Assembly: GCA_019694355.1 (NCBI GenBank)
Contig: JAIBCB010000004.1
Coordinates: 1-64,000, forward strand
DNA: 64,000 nt
Direction: 5' to 3'
DNA from: Pyrinomonadaceae bacterium
Lineage (GTDB): Bacteria; Acidobacteriota; Blastocatellia; Pyrinomonadales; Pyrinomonadaceae
Part shown: one piece after another, positions 26,063 to 35,638 of the stretch
Numbering within the stretch: position 1 is the stretch's first letter
Layout of the letters: each line of letters starts with the position of its first letter
Program-made: the position numbers and the translations under genes
The notes under the pieces: generated by a model
Told to the model about the DNA's origin: nothing
Databases searched by the model: none
Seen by the model: the letters and a program-made list of their open reading frames with translations, nothing else

Positions 26063-26917
26063 TCAGCCAAGGTCTGGAAGCAAAAACTCGCCGGCAGGCT
26101 GTATCGCCAGGCGATCAAGATAGTTATAGCTCAAGCCATCCCTAAGGATATGGAATTGAACGCCGCACACGCTAAAGCTTTCATTATCAGCAACTTCCGC
26201 GATCTCATTAAACGTGATTCCTGAGCCATCAACGATCGTTATTGAGCCTTGTCCAAAGACCTCAAGTAATCCTTTACCATCAAGAATGATCGCCGTATTC
26301 TCATCGATCCCGATACCGAGATTGTACGGGTTGTAAGAAACCGCCGTCACGAGCCGGCTGATGCGGCCGCGTTCGGTGAAGTGCTGGTCGATAATTATGT
26401 TCTTCAGAAAACCAAGGCCTGGCGAAAGCCGAACCGCTGACTTATACGGATGCGAACTCGGTTCCCCGCGGACGACCATCGTGGTGCTCATCGCTGCGGC
26501 ACCTGCGCTCGTTCCAGCAAGAACGATATTCGATGACCGGACCGTGCTGCGTATCCGGTCTGCGAGTTTTGTCCCGCCGAGCAGCGAAACAAGCCGCATC
26601 TGGTCGCCGCCCGTCATAAAGATGCCCGTAACGCCATCAAGCAGCGTATCAACATCCGCATCGACGATGTCTTGCCGTGAGGTCGCCCGCAGCACTCGCG
26701 GTTTTGCCACGCCCAGATTTCGGAACGCCTGCGTGTAAACGTCCGCCGCAAACTCCGGGAAATCCGAGGCCACGGGAACGATCAGGACTTCGGCCTTGTC
26801 ACCGCCGGCGAGCTCCAAAAACTTCTTCAAAATGCGGCGCTCATTATACTTATCCTCGGCACCGCCGATGACAAGTAAATGGCCGCCTATGATCTCTCGA
26901 TCGTGAGTGTCAGTCAT
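26063..26917 (-). CDS. cphB: Cyanophycinase (peptidase S51)
   Basis: The 284-residue product has GGHLLVIGGAEDK, a MTGGDQMRLVSLL segment and the nucleophile elbow LAGTSAGAAAMS with the catalytic Ser of the S51 family. It cuts cyanophycin into beta-Asp-Arg dipeptides in the cytoplasm. No signal peptide is present, so it acts on internal stores. It is the first gene of a cphB-cphA unit. Confidence 0.95.
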   Translation of the reverse strand: MTDTHDREIIGGHLLVIGGAEDKYNERRILKKFLELAGGDKAEVLIVPVASDFPEFAADVYTQAFRNLGVAKPRVLRATSRQDIVDADVDTLLDGVTGIFMTGGDQMRLVSLLGGTKLADRIRSTVRSSNIVLAGTSAGAAAMSTTMVVRGEPSSHPYKSAVRLSPGLGFLKNIIIDQHFTERGRISRLVTAVSYNPYNLGIGIDENTAIILDGKGLLEVFGQGSITIVDGSGITFNEIAEVADNESFSVCGVQFHILRDGLSYNYLDRLAIQPAGEFLLPDLG

Positions 26918-27675
26918 TCAAATTTGTTGAGATTTAGTATTCGGTTCTTGATTAACGACATATTGTAGCAACTACCTGCAAAATCGTCCATTTCCCTGTC
27001 TCACTCTGATCCGGCGTAAAGCAACCAGCCTCGATGTTTGTTCCGTTCCGCCCGCAGTGGAACAAGCGGAACAAAGATCGGCGTTTTTTGAGGCTCGCGT
27101 TACAAATTCTGTCACTTTTCCACCATCTTCATTCCCTAGCTAATGGCTGACGGCTGATAGCTGATAGCTGTAGGTAACTCCCTGTTTCCTTTGCGCTTTT
27201 GTCCAACAAGAGAACCGCAAAGGCCTCAGTCGGAACCGGTCTGCGCGAGCGGGCAGTGGGCAGTGGGGCCGAAGTCAGAACCGCCTGCGTGAGCGGGCGG
27301 TCTTGTCTGTACCACCTGCGTCAGCGGGCGGTCAGCATGGCAGAAGCCGGCAACCGATAGGTTTTCAAACGTCGTGTTCGCTGATAGCTGATAGCTTATA
27401 GCTGACAGCTGTAATTGATCCTCTCCCCCGCCCATTGTCTGTTGTTTTTCGGTTACAGAAGCTCGCACGTCAGAGAGGGCGTAACACTCAACGCAGATTC
27501 CCACCGAATTGCCACGGCATTTATGCCGTGGAACCGAGCCCCAAAACCAACCTCGGAGGCGGCTTGCCGCCGACAAGACTGAGAACATCTTCTGGGCTAT
27601 GCCCTTTCGCAGTGCGGTCGGGCTCGCCCGACCGTCCCTAGCCAGATCAGACTCCTGGAGGCGGCTTGCCGCCGA

Positions 27676-27790
27676 CAATGGCCGCCTTTTGTCCCAGCCA
27701 AGACGCTCGTGGGACAGCCATTGGGACAAATAAGTGATGTGTTATCAACCACTTACGCGATTTGTCCCAGAATTTCGCAAAAAAAATCAG
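27676..27790. repeat. Copy 1 of a ~115-bp direct repeat with TTGTCCCA hairpins
   Basis: It runs from GGCCGCCTTTTGTCCCAGCC to the A-run after AGAATTTCGC and matches 28,001-28,117 with about a dozen differences. Inside it, TTGTCCCA and TGGGACAA boxes form inverted pairs around AAGTGATGTGTTA. Confidence 0.8.
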
Positions 27791-28000
27791 ACCACATTTT
27801 GCTTGCCCAACTCCAGAGGAACCATCTCTATGAGCGGTCACCGCAAGTCAGAACCGCCTGCGTCAGCGGGCGGTCAGCATTGCAGGAGTCTGCACGTTAG
27901 TAGGGGCCTAACACTCAACGCAACTCCCCCCGAATTGCCACGGCATTGATGCCGTGGGACAGGCCTCTCAACCTAGATCTCGGAGGCGGCCTGCCGCCGA

Positions 28001-28117
28001 CAATGGCCGCCTTTTGTCCCAGCCAACACACCTCTGGGACAGCTCTTGGGACAAATAAGTGATGTGTTACCAGCCACTTACGCGATTTGTCCCAGAATTT
28101 CGCAAAAAAAAAATCAA
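28001..28117. repeat. Copy 2 of the ~115-bp direct repeat
   Basis: It is the second copy of the 27,676 element, 325 bases away in the same orientation. It is also preceded by the same GCCGCCGACAAT palindrome arm, so the palindrome and the TTGTCCCA element were duplicated together. Confidence 0.8.
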
Positions 28118-29040
28118 ACCGCCATCGGAACCTGATCGATCGCAAATCTCAGATCTGAAATTTGAAATTCGAGATGTAAACCCTTGCGATCTTTGGATTT
28201 TGCTTGGCGGCCTTTGAGTTTCAAGCAAGATCGTAAACGCAAAGAACGCAAAGGCACCACAAAGAACGCGACGGAAGAACGCCACCTGCTTCACGGCTTG
28301 CCCCTTGGCAGTGCGGTCGGGCTTGCCCGACCGAGGAGCGTACACCGACCCTTCTGGAGGCGGCTTGCCGCCGACTTCTTCCTGTCGCGTGCTCCGCACG
28401 CTCCGATATATTTCTAAGGCGAGTGACGGTCGGGCGAGCCCGACCGCACTGTAATGCGGCAAGCGTCTCTGGCCTCCAACGGTTCCGAAATAGGTGATAA
28501 GTGAGAAGTGGGAAGTGAGAAGTCTTCCTTTGCGGGTTTTGCACTTGCAAACAAGATCGTAAACGCAAAGAACGCTAAGGTAACCGCAGAGTTCGCAGAG
28601 GAAGAAGGCCATTCGCCACTCAGCATCAACAACGACCAACGAACAACGAACAATGAACAACTTTTTCAAAGACCACAGCCGTCTCGACCGTGTTGTAAGC
28701 ATAGCGAAACGACACGCACGTTTGAAGCACAAACCGCACAAATCGACACATTCCGCACAAAACGTGTCAAAGTGCACAATTTGCACGATCTGCACAAACG
28801 TCGGAACCGCCTGCGTCAGCGGGCGGTCTTGTCAGAACCGGGAGCGATAGCGACTGGGTTCTTGAACGAGGAACCGAGATCTGAGATCTGAAATTTGAGA
28901 TTTGAGATTTCGGATCCGAGAACCGAGAACTGGAAATCGATAATGAAGTTCGCTCCCGCAGAGACGCAAAGCCGCGAAGGCCGCGGCTGGGAGCGCTCAC
29001 GAGTTAATGGACGGAGAACTTGGTTCTCAGTTTTTCTGAC

Positions 29041-29068
29041 ATTGGCAATTGACTAGCTTTTTGCCAAT
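29041..29068. promoter_or_regulatory. Inverted repeat upstream of typA
   Basis: ATTGGCAA (29,041-29,048) and TTGCCAAT (29,061-29,068) form a perfect 8-bp dyad. A TTGACT, a possible -35 box, lies between the arms, with CATTAT 18 bases further on. It could be an operator or only a hairpin. Confidence 0.4.
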
Positions 29069-29146
29069 CCGTCATTATGCTTGTTTGCCTTTTCGACGGC
29101 GGCGGCGGCCTTGGGACCGTCAAAGTTGTTGGGCAGATGTAATCAA

Positions 29147-30955
29147 ATGACAAACGACCAGATCAGAAATATCGCCATCATTGCACACGTCGATCACGGA
29201 AAGACAACGCTCGTTGACGCAATGCTGCAGCAATCGGGCACGCACCGTGACAACGAAGCGGTCGTCGAACGCGTTATGGATTCGATGGACCTTGAACGTG
29301 AACGCGGCATCACGATCATGGCAAAGAATACGAGCGTGCGTTACGGCGACTACAAGATCAACATCGTCGATACGCCGGGCCACGCGGATTTCGGCGGTGA
29401 GGTCGAACGCGTCCTAAAGATGGTCGATGGCATTATCCTGCTTGTTGATGCCGCTGAAGGCTGTCTGCCTCAGACGCGTTTTGTGCTTCGAAAGGCGCTC
29501 GAGCTCGATCTTCCGGCGATCGCTTGTGTGAACAAGATCGACCGCCAGGACGCACGCCCCGATGAGGTCGTCAACGAGATCTACGATCTTTTCATCGATC
29601 TTGGGGCGAACGACGAACAGATCGAATTCCCTATCCTTTATTCGATCTCGCGTGACGGCGTTGCAAAAAAAGACCTGTCGGACGAGAGCAAGACGCTCAA
29701 GCCGCTCTTTGATCAGATCATCGAGTCGATACCTGCACCAGAACCGATCCGCGACGATTCGCTGCAGCTTCTTGTCGCGAACATCGACTACAATCCGTTC
29801 GTCGGGCGTCTTGCCATCGGAAGGATCTTTTCAGGCGAGATCGCAAAGAATCAAGAGGTCGTCGTCTCAAAACGCGACGGCTCCCTTCAGAAAACACGCG
29901 TCAAAGAGCTTTTCGCATTCGAGGGGCTCGAACGCGTACCGGTGGCGTCGGCGGGCGTTGGCGAGATCGTCGCACTCGCGGGCTTTGACGATGTCGAGAT
30001 CGGCGAGACCATCACGCTGCCTGACAATCCGAAACCGCTGCCGGTGATCGCCGTCGATGAGCCGACGATCTCAATGATCTTTGGCGTGAACACCTCGCCG
30101 TTCTCGGGGCTCGAAGGCAAATTCGTGACCTCGCGGCAGATCAAGGAACGCCTTGACCGCGAACTTCTCGGCAACGTCGCCCTTCGCGTTACAGAGACGG
30201 ATGCAGCCGAGCAGTTCAAGGTCTCGGGACGCGGCGAACTGCAGCTTGCGATCCTGATCGAGATGATGCGTCGCGAAGGATACGAACTTCAGGTCTCAAA
30301 GCCTGAGGTCGTTACCCGACGCGATGAAACGACGGGCGAATTGCTCGAACCGATCGAGCTTGTCGTCATCGACGTGCCCGAAGAGTTCATCGGCGTCGTT
30401 ACCGAAGCGATGGGACGCCGGAAAGGCCAGATGACGAAGATGATCAACAACGGGTCGGGCCGTGTTCGTCTTGAATTCGAAACGCCGTCCCGCGGGCTGA
30501 TCGGCTTCCGCGGCGAATTTCTCACAGAAACGAAAGGCACCGGCCTTCTGAACACGCTCTTCTTACGCTTTGATAAATGGCAAGGCGATATGCGTTCGCG
30601 CCAGACAGGTTCGCTCGTTGCCGACAGAATGGGCGAAACGAACACCTACGCTCTCTACAATCTTCAGGAACGCGGCATGCTTTTTGTCAAGCCGCAGGTC
30701 AAGGTCTATGAGGGAATGATCATCGGCGAGAATGCCCGGAGCGTAGATCTTGACGTAAATGCGATCAAGGAAAAGAAGCTCTCGAATATGCGTACGACAT
30801 CGGCGGACGAGGCGATGCGGCTCGTTCCTGTCCGCGATATGTCGCTCGAACGCGCCCTCGAATTCATCGCCGACGACGAACTCATCGAAGTTACACCGAA
30901 AACGATCCGCTTGAGAAAGCGCGTCCTCAAATCGAACGAACGCCCAAAGAAATAG
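29147..30955 (+). CDS. typA: Ribosome-associated GTPase TypA/BipA
   Basis: The ATG at 29,147 gives 602 residues starting [21 protein letters not shown]1 [11 protein letters not shown]2 [10 protein letters not shown]3 [14 protein letters not shown] and G4 NKIDR are present, then the EF-G-like domains and the TypA C-terminus ([18 protein letters not shown]). It is a translation-factor GTPase linked to ribosome assembly and stress. An upstream extension to 29,081 lacks homology. Confidence 0.96.
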   Translation: MTNDQIRNIAIIAHVDHGKTTLVDAMLQQSGTHRDNEAVVERVMDSMDLERERGITIMAKNTSVRYGDYKINIVDTPGHADFGGEVERVLKMVDGIILLVDAAEGCLPQTRFVLRKALELDLPAIACVNKIDRQDARPDEVVNEIYDLFIDLGANDEQIEFPILYSISRDGVAKKDLSDESKTLKPLFDQIIESIPAPEPIRDDSLQLLVANIDYNPFVGRLAIGRIFSGEIAKNQEVVVSKRDGSLQKTRVKELFAFEGLERVPVASAGVGEIVALAGFDDVEIGETITLPDNPKPLPVIAVDEPTISMIFGVNTSPFSGLEGKFVTSRQIKERLDRELLGNVALRVTETDAAEQFKVSGRGELQLAILIEMMRREGYELQVSKPEVVTRRDETTGELLEPIELVVIDVPEEFIGVVTEAMGRRKGQMTKMINNGSGRVRLEFETPSRGLIGFRGEFLTETKGTGLLNTLFLRFDKWQGDMRSRQTGSLVADRMGETNTYALYNLQERGMLFVKPQVKVYEGMIIGENARSVDLDVNAIKEKKLSNMRTTSADEAMRLVPVRDMSLERALEFIADDELIEVTPKTIRLRKRVLKSNERPKK

Positions 30956-30990
30956 GGCCTTTATTGCCGGCGTAAGCTGGCAAAGGCCCT
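30954..30990 (+). terminator. Hairpin between typA and tRNA-Ala
   Basis: AGGGCCT pairs with AGGCCCT and TTGCC with GGCAA, separated by a three-base bulge. It starts on the typA stop codon. No T tract follows on the plus strand, so termination is only possible. Confidence 0.45.
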
Positions 30991-30995
30991 CAAGT

Positions 30996-31071
30996 TGGTG
31001 GAGATGAGGGGGATCGAACCCCTGACCTCAGCATTGCGAACGCTGCGCTCTCCCAGCTGAGCTACATCCCC
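30996..31071 (-). tRNA. tRNA-Ala(CGC)
   Basis: The minus strand folds into a 76-base cloverleaf with encoded CCA. The anticodon loop is TTCGCAA (anticodon CGC). The acceptor stem has G3 opposite T70, the alanine identity pair. Confidence 0.95.
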
Positions 31072-31077
31072 TTAGAA

Positions 31078-31329
31078 CTACTGAACTCCGGCGGCAAGCA
31101 GCGAGCCTTTCGGGTCGGACGCATAAGCGTATCCGTCCTCGATCTTGCCGATCATGCCGTGGAAAAATATATCTTCTTTTGAAACGACGACCACGATATC
31201 GCCGGGGCTGACCCTTTTTGGATCGACCGAAAAACGTATCACCGAAGCGTTGCCGTTGTGCGAATCGACGGTGTCGTATTCAAACGTATCTGCGTCAAAA
31301 CTAAGTGTCTGGGTAAAAGAAACTTCCAT
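31078..31329 (-). CDS. Small conserved-looking hypothetical protein
   Basis: The 83-residue product starts [20 protein letters not shown] and contains [19 protein letters not shown] followed by [13 protein letters not shown], which reads like a small beta-barrel binding domain. No signal peptide or membrane segment is present. It ends 7 bases from tRNA-Ala. I do not recognise the family. Confidence 0.55.
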   Translation of the reverse strand: MEVSFTQTLSFDADTFEYDTVDSHNGNASVIRFSVDPKRVSPGDIVVVVSKEDIFFHGMIGKIEDGYAYASDPKGSLLAAGVQ

Positions 31330-31390
31330 ACCGATATTTTAACCACAATCGCCCGAAAAAGTCCTCTCGGCCCGAAGCGAAAGCCAAAAA

Positions 31391-31777
31391 CTAACGCCAG
31401 GCACAGACCTTTGCACGCTCGTTCTCCCAGCAGGCTCCGTTTCGCGAAAGGGTTCCAAGCGAACTGTGGGCGTGATTTGCCGTACGCTCTTCGTTCCACC
31501 AACCCTCGGCTCCGTCGTCGGTAAGGTTAACGTAGGCGAAATAGCCCCGCTTGCCCTTTTCATAGATCTGAAATGAGCCGCCCTTGTCCATTTCGATATC
31601 GCAGCGGCCATTGATATATTTCGTGCCATCGACGACCAAAAGACAGCGGCCGGGCTTGACCGCCGAGTCCACCAAATTGCTTTCGTTAACGACCCTGGCC
31701 GAAGTGCCGACTCCGACCGCAGCAAATGCGGCGATCATGGCAAAAGTGGTCGCGATCCGTCTTTTCTTCAATCTCAT
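31391..31777 (-). CDS. Exported hypothetical protein
   Basis: The product starts with a basic signal peptide (MRLKKRRIATTFAMIAAFAA). The mature ~100 residues contain four Cys (GRCLLVV, GRCDIEM, GACWENER, KVCAWR) that could form two disulfides in the periplasm, plus GYFAYVNL and WWNEERTANHAHSSLG. An earlier ATG at 31,789 adds four residues. I do not recognise the family. Confidence 0.6.
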   Translation of the reverse strand: MRLKKRRIATTFAMIAAFAAVGVGTSARVVNESNLVDSAVKPGRCLLVVDGTKYINGRCDIEMDKGGSFQIYEKGKRGYFAYVNLTDDGAEGWWNEERTANHAHSSLGTLSRNGACWENERAKVCAWR

Positions 31778-31822
31778 TTTGCTAATCACTCCTAGAAAAT
31801 ACTACAAATTCCGTACGATTTT

Positions 31823-33031
31823 TCAAATACTGAATCGGATCGCGATCGCATCATGATCCGAGAGCGGCGTGCCGTCGGCGGTCGTGAGCTCGCCGATGGT
31901 TTGCGGCGGCTCGACCGGCTTGATACCGCGGCCCGCGAACCAATCGAGACGGCCCGAAACTTTGCCGCCAACTCGATTCGCCGCCCAGAAAATAAAGGGA
32001 AAGCACCATTCAGGCACCCAATCGCGTAGATTCGTGTTCTTCTCAATGCTGCCGACGTCGTAGTGTAGTGTCCCGACGCCGAGTTCGTTGAACTCGCGAA
32101 AGGAGTAGCCTCGTCGCTCCAGGTCATCGAACATCGGACGCTCGAAGAACCTCTCCGGATAAGGCAGATGATTCTTTGCAACGTTCTTCGGGCCCATAAG
32201 AACACGTCGCCAATAGCCCATTATCGCACGGGTCGAACTCTGCGAATTGAACCCCGTAGTGTTCCAATCACCGCCGATGAGCGTGGGGAGTTTCGGCAAA
32301 GTATCGAGATGATCGAGAATGATCTTCATCTGCAGCCGGCGATGCGCACGCGAGCAATGTGCATCAAGATGGACGGTTACTGCACGAAATGTCCCAAGCG
32401 GATGTTCGATGTCGGCAAAAAGTGCCCGCAGATGCCCAAGCCGTTTTTCTTTTCCCCACATCTTGTCCTTGCCGTTCGGAAGCGGAATGGCGTGAATATT
32501 CCGCATCGGATATTTCGAGAACATCGCAAGCCCGTGGATAGAACTCGTGTTCTCACCCGCAACTTCAGACTCAACGCCGCTTCCCTTCTGCAACGCGATG
32601 TAAACCGGTGCAAATGCATAGTTTAGGTCGAGAGCGGCCGCGATCTCCCCCGCAACGAACCGATTCCCGCTCCGCGCCATTCCGTGATCAAGTTCGGTGA
32701 CAAGGTAAACGTCTTTGTCCGCGAGTCGGGGATCGCCCGTCAAAGCGTCCTTGATGCCGTCAAAGACGATTCCGCGTTCGATATTCCACGCGGCCGCAGA
32801 GATCGCTGTTTTGCCGCTGCTCGCATCATTCGAACTACTGCCAACGACCACGGAATTCAAGATGCGCGTCGCATCGGCACGGATCTTCTCAATGATCGGC
32901 GAGGCCGAAAGCTCACGCGTCGATTCGATTCGCAGAAGTTCCGGAAAGTATTGGCTTAAGTTGTGATTCAGAAGCTCAGGCGGACCGATCTCAGCACCTT
33001 TCGGTTCGTCGAACAAGATCTTGAGGGGCAT
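31823..33031 (-). CDS. Endonuclease/exonuclease/phosphatase-family protein
   Basis: The 402-residue product has the DNase I-like fold signatures. AWNIERGI gives the metal-binding Asn/Glu, VTELDHGMARSGNR follows, then TVHLDAHCSR, IGGDWNTTGFN with the catalytic Asp/Asn, and a terminal LSDHDAIAIRF. Substrates in this family range from nucleic acids to phospholipids and sugar phosphates. No signal peptide is present. It follows the ATP-grasp gene by 9 bases, and the pair probably forms an operon whose shared task I cannot name. Confidence 0.8.
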   Translation of the reverse strand: MPLKILFDEPKGAEIGPPELLNHNLSQYFPELLRIESTRELSASPIIEKIRADATRILNSVVVGSSSNDASSGKTAISAAAWNIERGIVFDGIKDALTGDPRLADKDVYLVTELDHGMARSGNRFVAGEIAAALDLNYAFAPVYIALQKGSGVESEVAGENTSSIHGLAMFSKYPMRNIHAIPLPNGKDKMWGKEKRLGHLRALFADIEHPLGTFRAVTVHLDAHCSRAHRRLQMKIILDHLDTLPKLPTLIGGDWNTTGFNSQSSTRAIMGYWRRVLMGPKNVAKNHLPYPERFFERPMFDDLERRGYSFREFNELGVGTLHYDVGSIEKNTNLRDWVPEWCFPFIFWAANRVGGKVSGRLDWFAGRGIKPVEPPQTIGELTTADGTPLSDHDAIAIRFSI

Positions 33032-33040
33032 AAGTTGGGA

Positions 33041-34252
33041 TCAGTCGTCGTAGCGTTCTTTTGCGGGTGCGACGGCAAGAAAATCGGTTGCGATCCGCTC
33101 GGAATATGAGTCAAGAAGTTCGTCGATGCGAGCTTGTTTCTTTGAGTGAAAGATCAGCCCGACGTGGCGCGATTTTTTTACCCGATAGACGATCTCTTCG
33201 TCCGCGTAATGGTCTGTATTTGGCTCCTCGGTATTTGCTAGTGCAAGGGCGACGCCTGCGTGATCCTTGCGAAGCTTTGGCAGTTTGTACGGATGCTGTT
33301 TCGTCGCCGTTTCGAGCTTTGCCCATTCGCGCCAAAGATTGAACCCGCATGCGTACTCAAGGACGTTCGCGATGTAGGCTCCGCCGACGCGGCACGCGAC
33401 TTCGAGCAGGAAGATCTCGCCCGTTGCGGCACTCTGCAAGAATTCAGCGTGCGTAACGCCGCGGTCATATTCAAACGCCTTCAGCAGTTGTGAATTTACG
33501 GTCTCAAGGCTCTTCCGAACGGATGAACGATACGGCACGATCGACGATGTGAATACGCCGCCGTGGTGAGTTACGCTGAACGGCGTCGTGCCGTATTGGC
33601 TAACGCCGGCGGCTCGCACTTTGCCGCCTTCTACGACTGAATCAACGTGAAAGACACGTCCTTCCACAAAGCGTTCGAGGACGAATTGCGACGGATGATC
33701 GCGCCAGTTGTCGCGGTTATCGAGCTCGGTAAGAACATCCCAAACCTGTTGGGCCGTCTCGCACTTTCGAATGCCGAAAGCTGAGACCTCGAATCGAGGT
33801 TTCACGATCCAAGGCGCCGGGACACGAGCGAGAAAATCGTTGATCTCATCCTCATTGAACACGCCCGTAAATTCCGGACAGGGAATGCCGTTCTCGGCCG
33901 CCAAATTCCGCATCGTGAGTTTGTCACGAAAGCGTCGCAGGAACGAGCTGTTCATTCCGGGGAGCTGAAGGTGTTCGCGTGCAAGGGCGGCAGTTATTAC
34001 GTCGAATTCATCAAGCCCGACGACGCGGTCGATCTTTTCGGAGCCCGCGATATTCGTGATCGCCCGAACATAATCCACCGGCTGAGCATCATCTTCGACC
34101 GAGCGAACCTCGCTGATCGAATCCCAAGACCAAGGCGAATCGAGCAGCTTCTTGCGCGTAACGAGCGTAACGCGCCAGCCGTCCGAATTTGCCTGCTCAA
34201 GAAATTCATTGCCTTTGTGTTCGCTGGCAATGCAGACGATGTGGTATTGCAT
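33041..34252 (-). CDS. ATP-grasp ligase-like protein
   Basis: The 403-residue product has a pre-ATP-grasp N-domain (GNEFLEQANSDGWRVTLVTR), the ATP-binding helix region (FRDKLTMRNLAAENGIPCPE, APWIVKPRFEVSAFGI) and the metal-site end (FLLEVACRVGGAYIANVLEY). The family joins carboxylates to amines or thiols using ATP. Its substrates cannot be read from the sequence. It is divergent from the M50 protease gene. Confidence 0.8.
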   Translation of the reverse strand: MQYHIVCIASEHKGNEFLEQANSDGWRVTLVTRKKLLDSPWSWDSISEVRSVEDDAQPVDYVRAITNIAGSEKIDRVVGLDEFDVITAALAREHLQLPGMNSSFLRRFRDKLTMRNLAAENGIPCPEFTGVFNEDEINDFLARVPAPWIVKPRFEVSAFGIRKCETAQQVWDVLTELDNRDNWRDHPSQFVLERFVEGRVFHVDSVVEGGKVRAAGVSQYGTTPFSVTHHGGVFTSSIVPYRSSVRKSLETVNSQLLKAFEYDRGVTHAEFLQSAATGEIFLLEVACRVGGAYIANVLEYACGFNLWREWAKLETATKQHPYKLPKLRKDHAGVALALANTEEPNTDHYADEEIVYRVKKSRHVGLIFHSKKQARIDELLDSYSERIATDFLAVAPAKERYDD

Positions 34253-34406
34253 AGGTCAATGCACGTGTGCCCCGAAACCGGAACCTGAGAAGGGCCTCTT
34301 AACGCTATTTTATTTTGTACCAAAAGAATGGCACAATCTAGGCTTCAATACAACGGATCTCGGCATCAAAGGTCGGAGACGTAAGTTTTTGGCATTTCCT
34401 GTATTT

Positions 34407-35096
34407 ATGGGCGGAATCGATCCGATCAACCTGATCAGTCACCTCGTTATCTTTATGGTCGTCCTTCTTTTGGCGATCTCTGCTCACGAGGCAGGACACG
34501 CGTGGATGTCGCACAAATTCGGCGACGACACGGCGTACATGCTCGGCCGCGTAACGCTCAATCCCGTCAAGCACACAGATCCGATCGGAACACTTTTGAT
34601 CCCGATAATCGGGTTTATCCTCGGTGCGATGGGCGGCGGATTGGCGAGTATTCCGCTGATCGGCTGGGGAATTCCGACACCTGTGAATCCGCGAAATTGG
34701 ACAAATTACAAGCTCGCGAACGTGATGGTCTCGATCGCGGGCGTACTCGCGAATCTGATCCTCCTCATCATCGGAATCGTGATCGCGAAGATCCTGATCT
34801 CGCAAGGCGTTTTTACCGTTCGAGATTTTTTTAGTGACACGACAAATCCGGTCGTCATTTTTGTGGCCGACCTGATGTTCTTGAACCTGTCGCTGTTTGT
34901 CTTCAATCTGCTGCCGTTTCCACCGCTTGACGGAAGCCAGATACTCTCTACATTCTTACCCGAAAGTGCACAGCCTGTGATCCGAATGCTTGAGCAATAC
35001 GGCTACATCATCCTTCTTGCACTCATCTATATCGGCGTTTTTCGAATGATAATTACGCCGTTCTATTACGGACTTGATTTCCTGCTGTCGATCTAA
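34407..35096 (+). CDS. Site-2-type M50 membrane metalloprotease
   Basis: The 229-residue product has about five membrane segments, the zinc motif ISAHEAGHAW in the first, and FNLLPFPPLDGSQ carrying the conserved NxxPxPPLDG Asp. This is the compact YwhC/Rip-like form. No good ribosome-binding site precedes ATG 34,407; a TTG at 34,389 with GGAG ten bases before it is an alternative start. Substrate unknown. Confidence 0.85.
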   Translation: MGGIDPINLISHLVIFMVVLLLAISAHEAGHAWMSHKFGDDTAYMLGRVTLNPVKHTDPIGTLLIPIIGFILGAMGGGLASIPLIGWGIPTPVNPRNWTNYKLANVMVSIAGVLANLILLIIGIVIAKILISQGVFTVRDFFSDTTNPVVIFVADLMFLNLSLFVFNLLPFPPLDGSQILSTFLPESAQPVIRMLEQYGYIILLALIYIGVFRMIITPFYYGLDFLLSI

Positions 35097-35099
35097 GCA

Positions 35100-35346
35100 A
35101 TGCCCGTCGTTTTTGTCATCTACGAATTCAGGTTCTTCTTTTACTCGAACGAAGGCGATCCTAGAGAACCCGTTCACATTCACGTTAGAAGGGATCGAAG
35201 CGTAGCCAAATTCTGGTTGAAAACCGGAGGTACAGGTTGCCGATTCTTACGGCTTTTCAGCGGTCTAACTTAACAAAATCAGCAAAATTATCCATAATAA
35301 GCGAGCAGAGATCGAGGATGCGTGGAATGAGCACTTTAACATTTGA
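35100..35346 (+). pseudogene. Broken DUF4160 gene
   Basis: MPVVFVIYEFRFFFYSNEGD, then HIHVRRDRSVAKFWL, is a clear DUF4160 N-terminus. The frame shifts by one near 35,221-35,230; the other frame continues with SYGFSAV, an in-frame TAA at 35,266 where the family usually has an acidic residue, then LNKISKIIHNKRAEIEDAWN to a stop at 35,346. Two lesions make it a pseudogene. It overlaps the start of the DUF2442 gene, as intact DUF4160-DUF2442 pairs do. Confidence 0.8.
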
Positions 35347-35608
35347 GGCAGTTGCGACGGCGGTTTCATTCGATGCTGACAACCTTTGGGTGCAATTGTC
35401 GGATGGCCGGCAACTTGGCGTTCCATTGGCGTATTTCCCGCGTCTTGCAAAGGCCTCATCTTCGCAGCGACGAAAATATCTGATAAGCGGCGGCGGCGTT
35501 GGACTCCACTGGGAAGAGCTTGATGAGGATATATCCGTTCCCGCATTGCTCGCAGGCCGTGTAGATCGGTCTGTGCAAACAAAGAAACGCGTCAAAAAGG
35601 CGGCATAA
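35327..35608 (+). CDS. DUF2442 protein, partner of the broken DUF4160
   Basis: The 93-residue product (FEAVATAVSFDADNLWVQLS, GRQLGVPLAYFPRL, GVGLHWEELDEDISVPALL) matches the compact DUF2442 fold. The ATG at 35,327 lies inside the end of the DUF4160 remnant. The two families often occur together and have been suggested to form toxin-antitoxin-like pairs. The frame is intact with a basic tail. Confidence 0.85.
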   Translation: MSTLTFEAVATAVSFDADNLWVQLSDGRQLGVPLAYFPRLAKASSSQRRKYLISGGGVGLHWEELDEDISVPALLAGRVDRSVQTKKRVKKAA

Positions 35609-35638
35609 AAATCTGCTCGTCAGCCTGCACTTTCAATA

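Larger units (their letters stand above)
26930..29040. repeat. 2.1-kb gene-free region packed with palindromic repeats
   Basis: I see no credible gene. Open frames here run through repeats and have no family resemblance. Elements include the GGAGGCGGCTTGCCGCCGAC palindrome at 27,555, 27,656, 27,981 (variant) and 28,355, and the GTGCGGTCGGGC...GCCCGACCG palindrome at 27,612, 28,311 and 28,427. CGCCTGCGTCAGCGGGCGGT or near copies occur at 27,281, 27,310, 27,854 and 28,804. CCGAATTGCCACGGCAT hairpins lie at 27,506 and 27,931. A ~115-bp direct repeat is also present, listed separately. The end carries runs of GAGATCTGAGATCTGAAATTTGAGAT-like sequence. Confidence 0.75.

Noticed and set aside
28067..28795. 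Minus-strand frame of 242 codons in the repeat desert
   Set aside because: It reads through several palindromic repeats and low-complexity sequence; no start signal or domain.
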